Shown here: positions 10,483 through 10,730 of the stretch, piece after piece
Position numbering within the stretch: position 1 is the first letter of the stretch
Layout of the letters: each line of letters opens with the position of its first letter
Origin: Bacteroidales bacterium
GTDB lineage: Bacteria; Bacteroidota; Bacteroidia; Bacteroidales; UBA932
Assembly: GCA_004552615.1 (NCBI GenBank)
Contig: SFNZ01000062.1
Location: 1 to 10,730, forward strand
Direction: 5' to 3'
DNA: 10,730 nucleotides
Program-made: the position numbers and the translations under genes
The notes under the pieces: generated by a model
Seen by the model: only the letters and a program-made list of their open reading frames with translations
Databases searched by the model: none
Told to the model about the DNA's origin: nothing

Positions 10483-10730
10483 TATCATATACGGCAAGAA
10501 AACTGTCAGGCACATCTGCTATCTGGTCAAAGGTCTTTCTACGGCCTCCTACCTCAAACAAATACCGGCCATCGATAAGGAAATCGCCTTGCTTAGGATA
10601 TGTCACATCATGACCTGCCCGCACCTGGTTGAGAAAGAACGTTTCCCGTTCATTTCCTTTATCCACTGAAGGGCAAAGGACGTGCATCAGATTCGGATTC
10701 CCAAGATATATCTTGTCAGGCTTCGCAAGA
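10427..10730 (-). CDS. AAA ATPase with DUF4143-type C-terminus, partial (3' part only)
   Basis: The frame is open from the right edge of the window to TGA at 10427-10429, giving 100 residues. An internal Met at 10687 is not the start, because the family match continues upstream of it (KPDKIYLGNPNLM). The segment carries the typical C-terminal signature: RETFFLNQVR, GDFLIDGRYLFEVGG, KTFDQIADVP, and a PLWMFGFLY end. These Bacteroidetes proteins are predicted P-loop ATPases of about 400 residues with a C-terminal nuclease-like DUF4143 domain; the Walker motifs would lie outside the window. Their cellular role is not established, and copies are scattered through many genomes, often beside unrelated genes. 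The opposite orientation marks the right boundary of the glucan locus. Confidence 0.85.
   Translation of the reverse strand, partial: LAKPDKIYLGNPNLMHVLCPSVDKGNERETFFLNQVRAGHDVTYPKQGDFLIDGRYLFEVGGRRKTFDQIADVPDSFLAVYDTEVGYGNRIPLWMFGFLY

Noticed and set aside
10403..10669. Plus-strand frame of 88 codons at the right end
   Set aside because: It is antisense to the ATPase tail, whose family signature is unmistakable on the minus strand.

Overview
The window is part of a Bacteroidales starch/alpha-glucan utilization locus (Sus-type PUL). The evidence is a SusE/SusF-type starch-binding C-terminus, homologues of SusA and SusB, lipoprotein signal peptides on every complete gene, A/T-rich start regions without clear Shine-Dalgarno sites, and at the right edge a DUF4143-type AAA ATPase typical of Bacteroidetes. 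The enzyme genes are moderately GC-rich (35 G/C of 60 at 7561-7620), which fits a high-GC Bacteroidales lineage (Rikenellaceae-like or an uncultured gut clade) better than Bacteroides proper. This placement is an inference.

Layout. Positions 1-307 hold the end of a SusE/SusF-like surface glycan-binding lipoprotein; susC/susD are presumably upstream, outside the window. Positions 308-456 are a 149-base intergenic region with a 10-bp hairpin (331-356) and a 61-base imperfect palindrome (370-430). Five same-strand enzyme genes follow with gaps of only 18, 17, 4 and 11 bases, so they look like one transcript: a large modular GH13 amylase/pullulanase-like lipoprotein (457-3144), a compact GH13 alpha-amylase-like lipoprotein (3163-4467), a SusA-type GH13 neopullulanase/cyclomaltodextrinase (4485-6383), a SusB-type GH97 alpha-glucosidase (6388-8592) and a GH33 sialidase (8604-9863). 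After 65 bases comes a small A/T-rich lipoprotein of unknown function (9929-10387). The window ends in the 3' part of a convergent ATPase gene (10427-10730, minus strand), outside the locus.

How the genes fit together (inference from Sus biology): the binding protein and the two GH13 enzymes with acidic residues after the lipid-anchored Cys would capture and cut alpha-glucan at the cell surface. After SusCD-type import, the SusA-like enzyme and the GH97 enzyme would reduce oligosaccharides to glucose in the periplasm. The sialidase does not fit a pure starch pathway and is the oddest member.

Most notable points: the first GH13 protein carries an inserted domain resembling the SusE/F starch-binding domain at the start of the window, placed between barrel strands 7 and 8; a catalytically intact, cysteine-rich sialidase ends a starch operon; and unexplained dyads lie at 370-430 and 10398-10482. 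I see no tRNA, rRNA, CRISPR array or insertion sequence. I do not see a wholly new system; this is a variant Sus locus with unusual parts.
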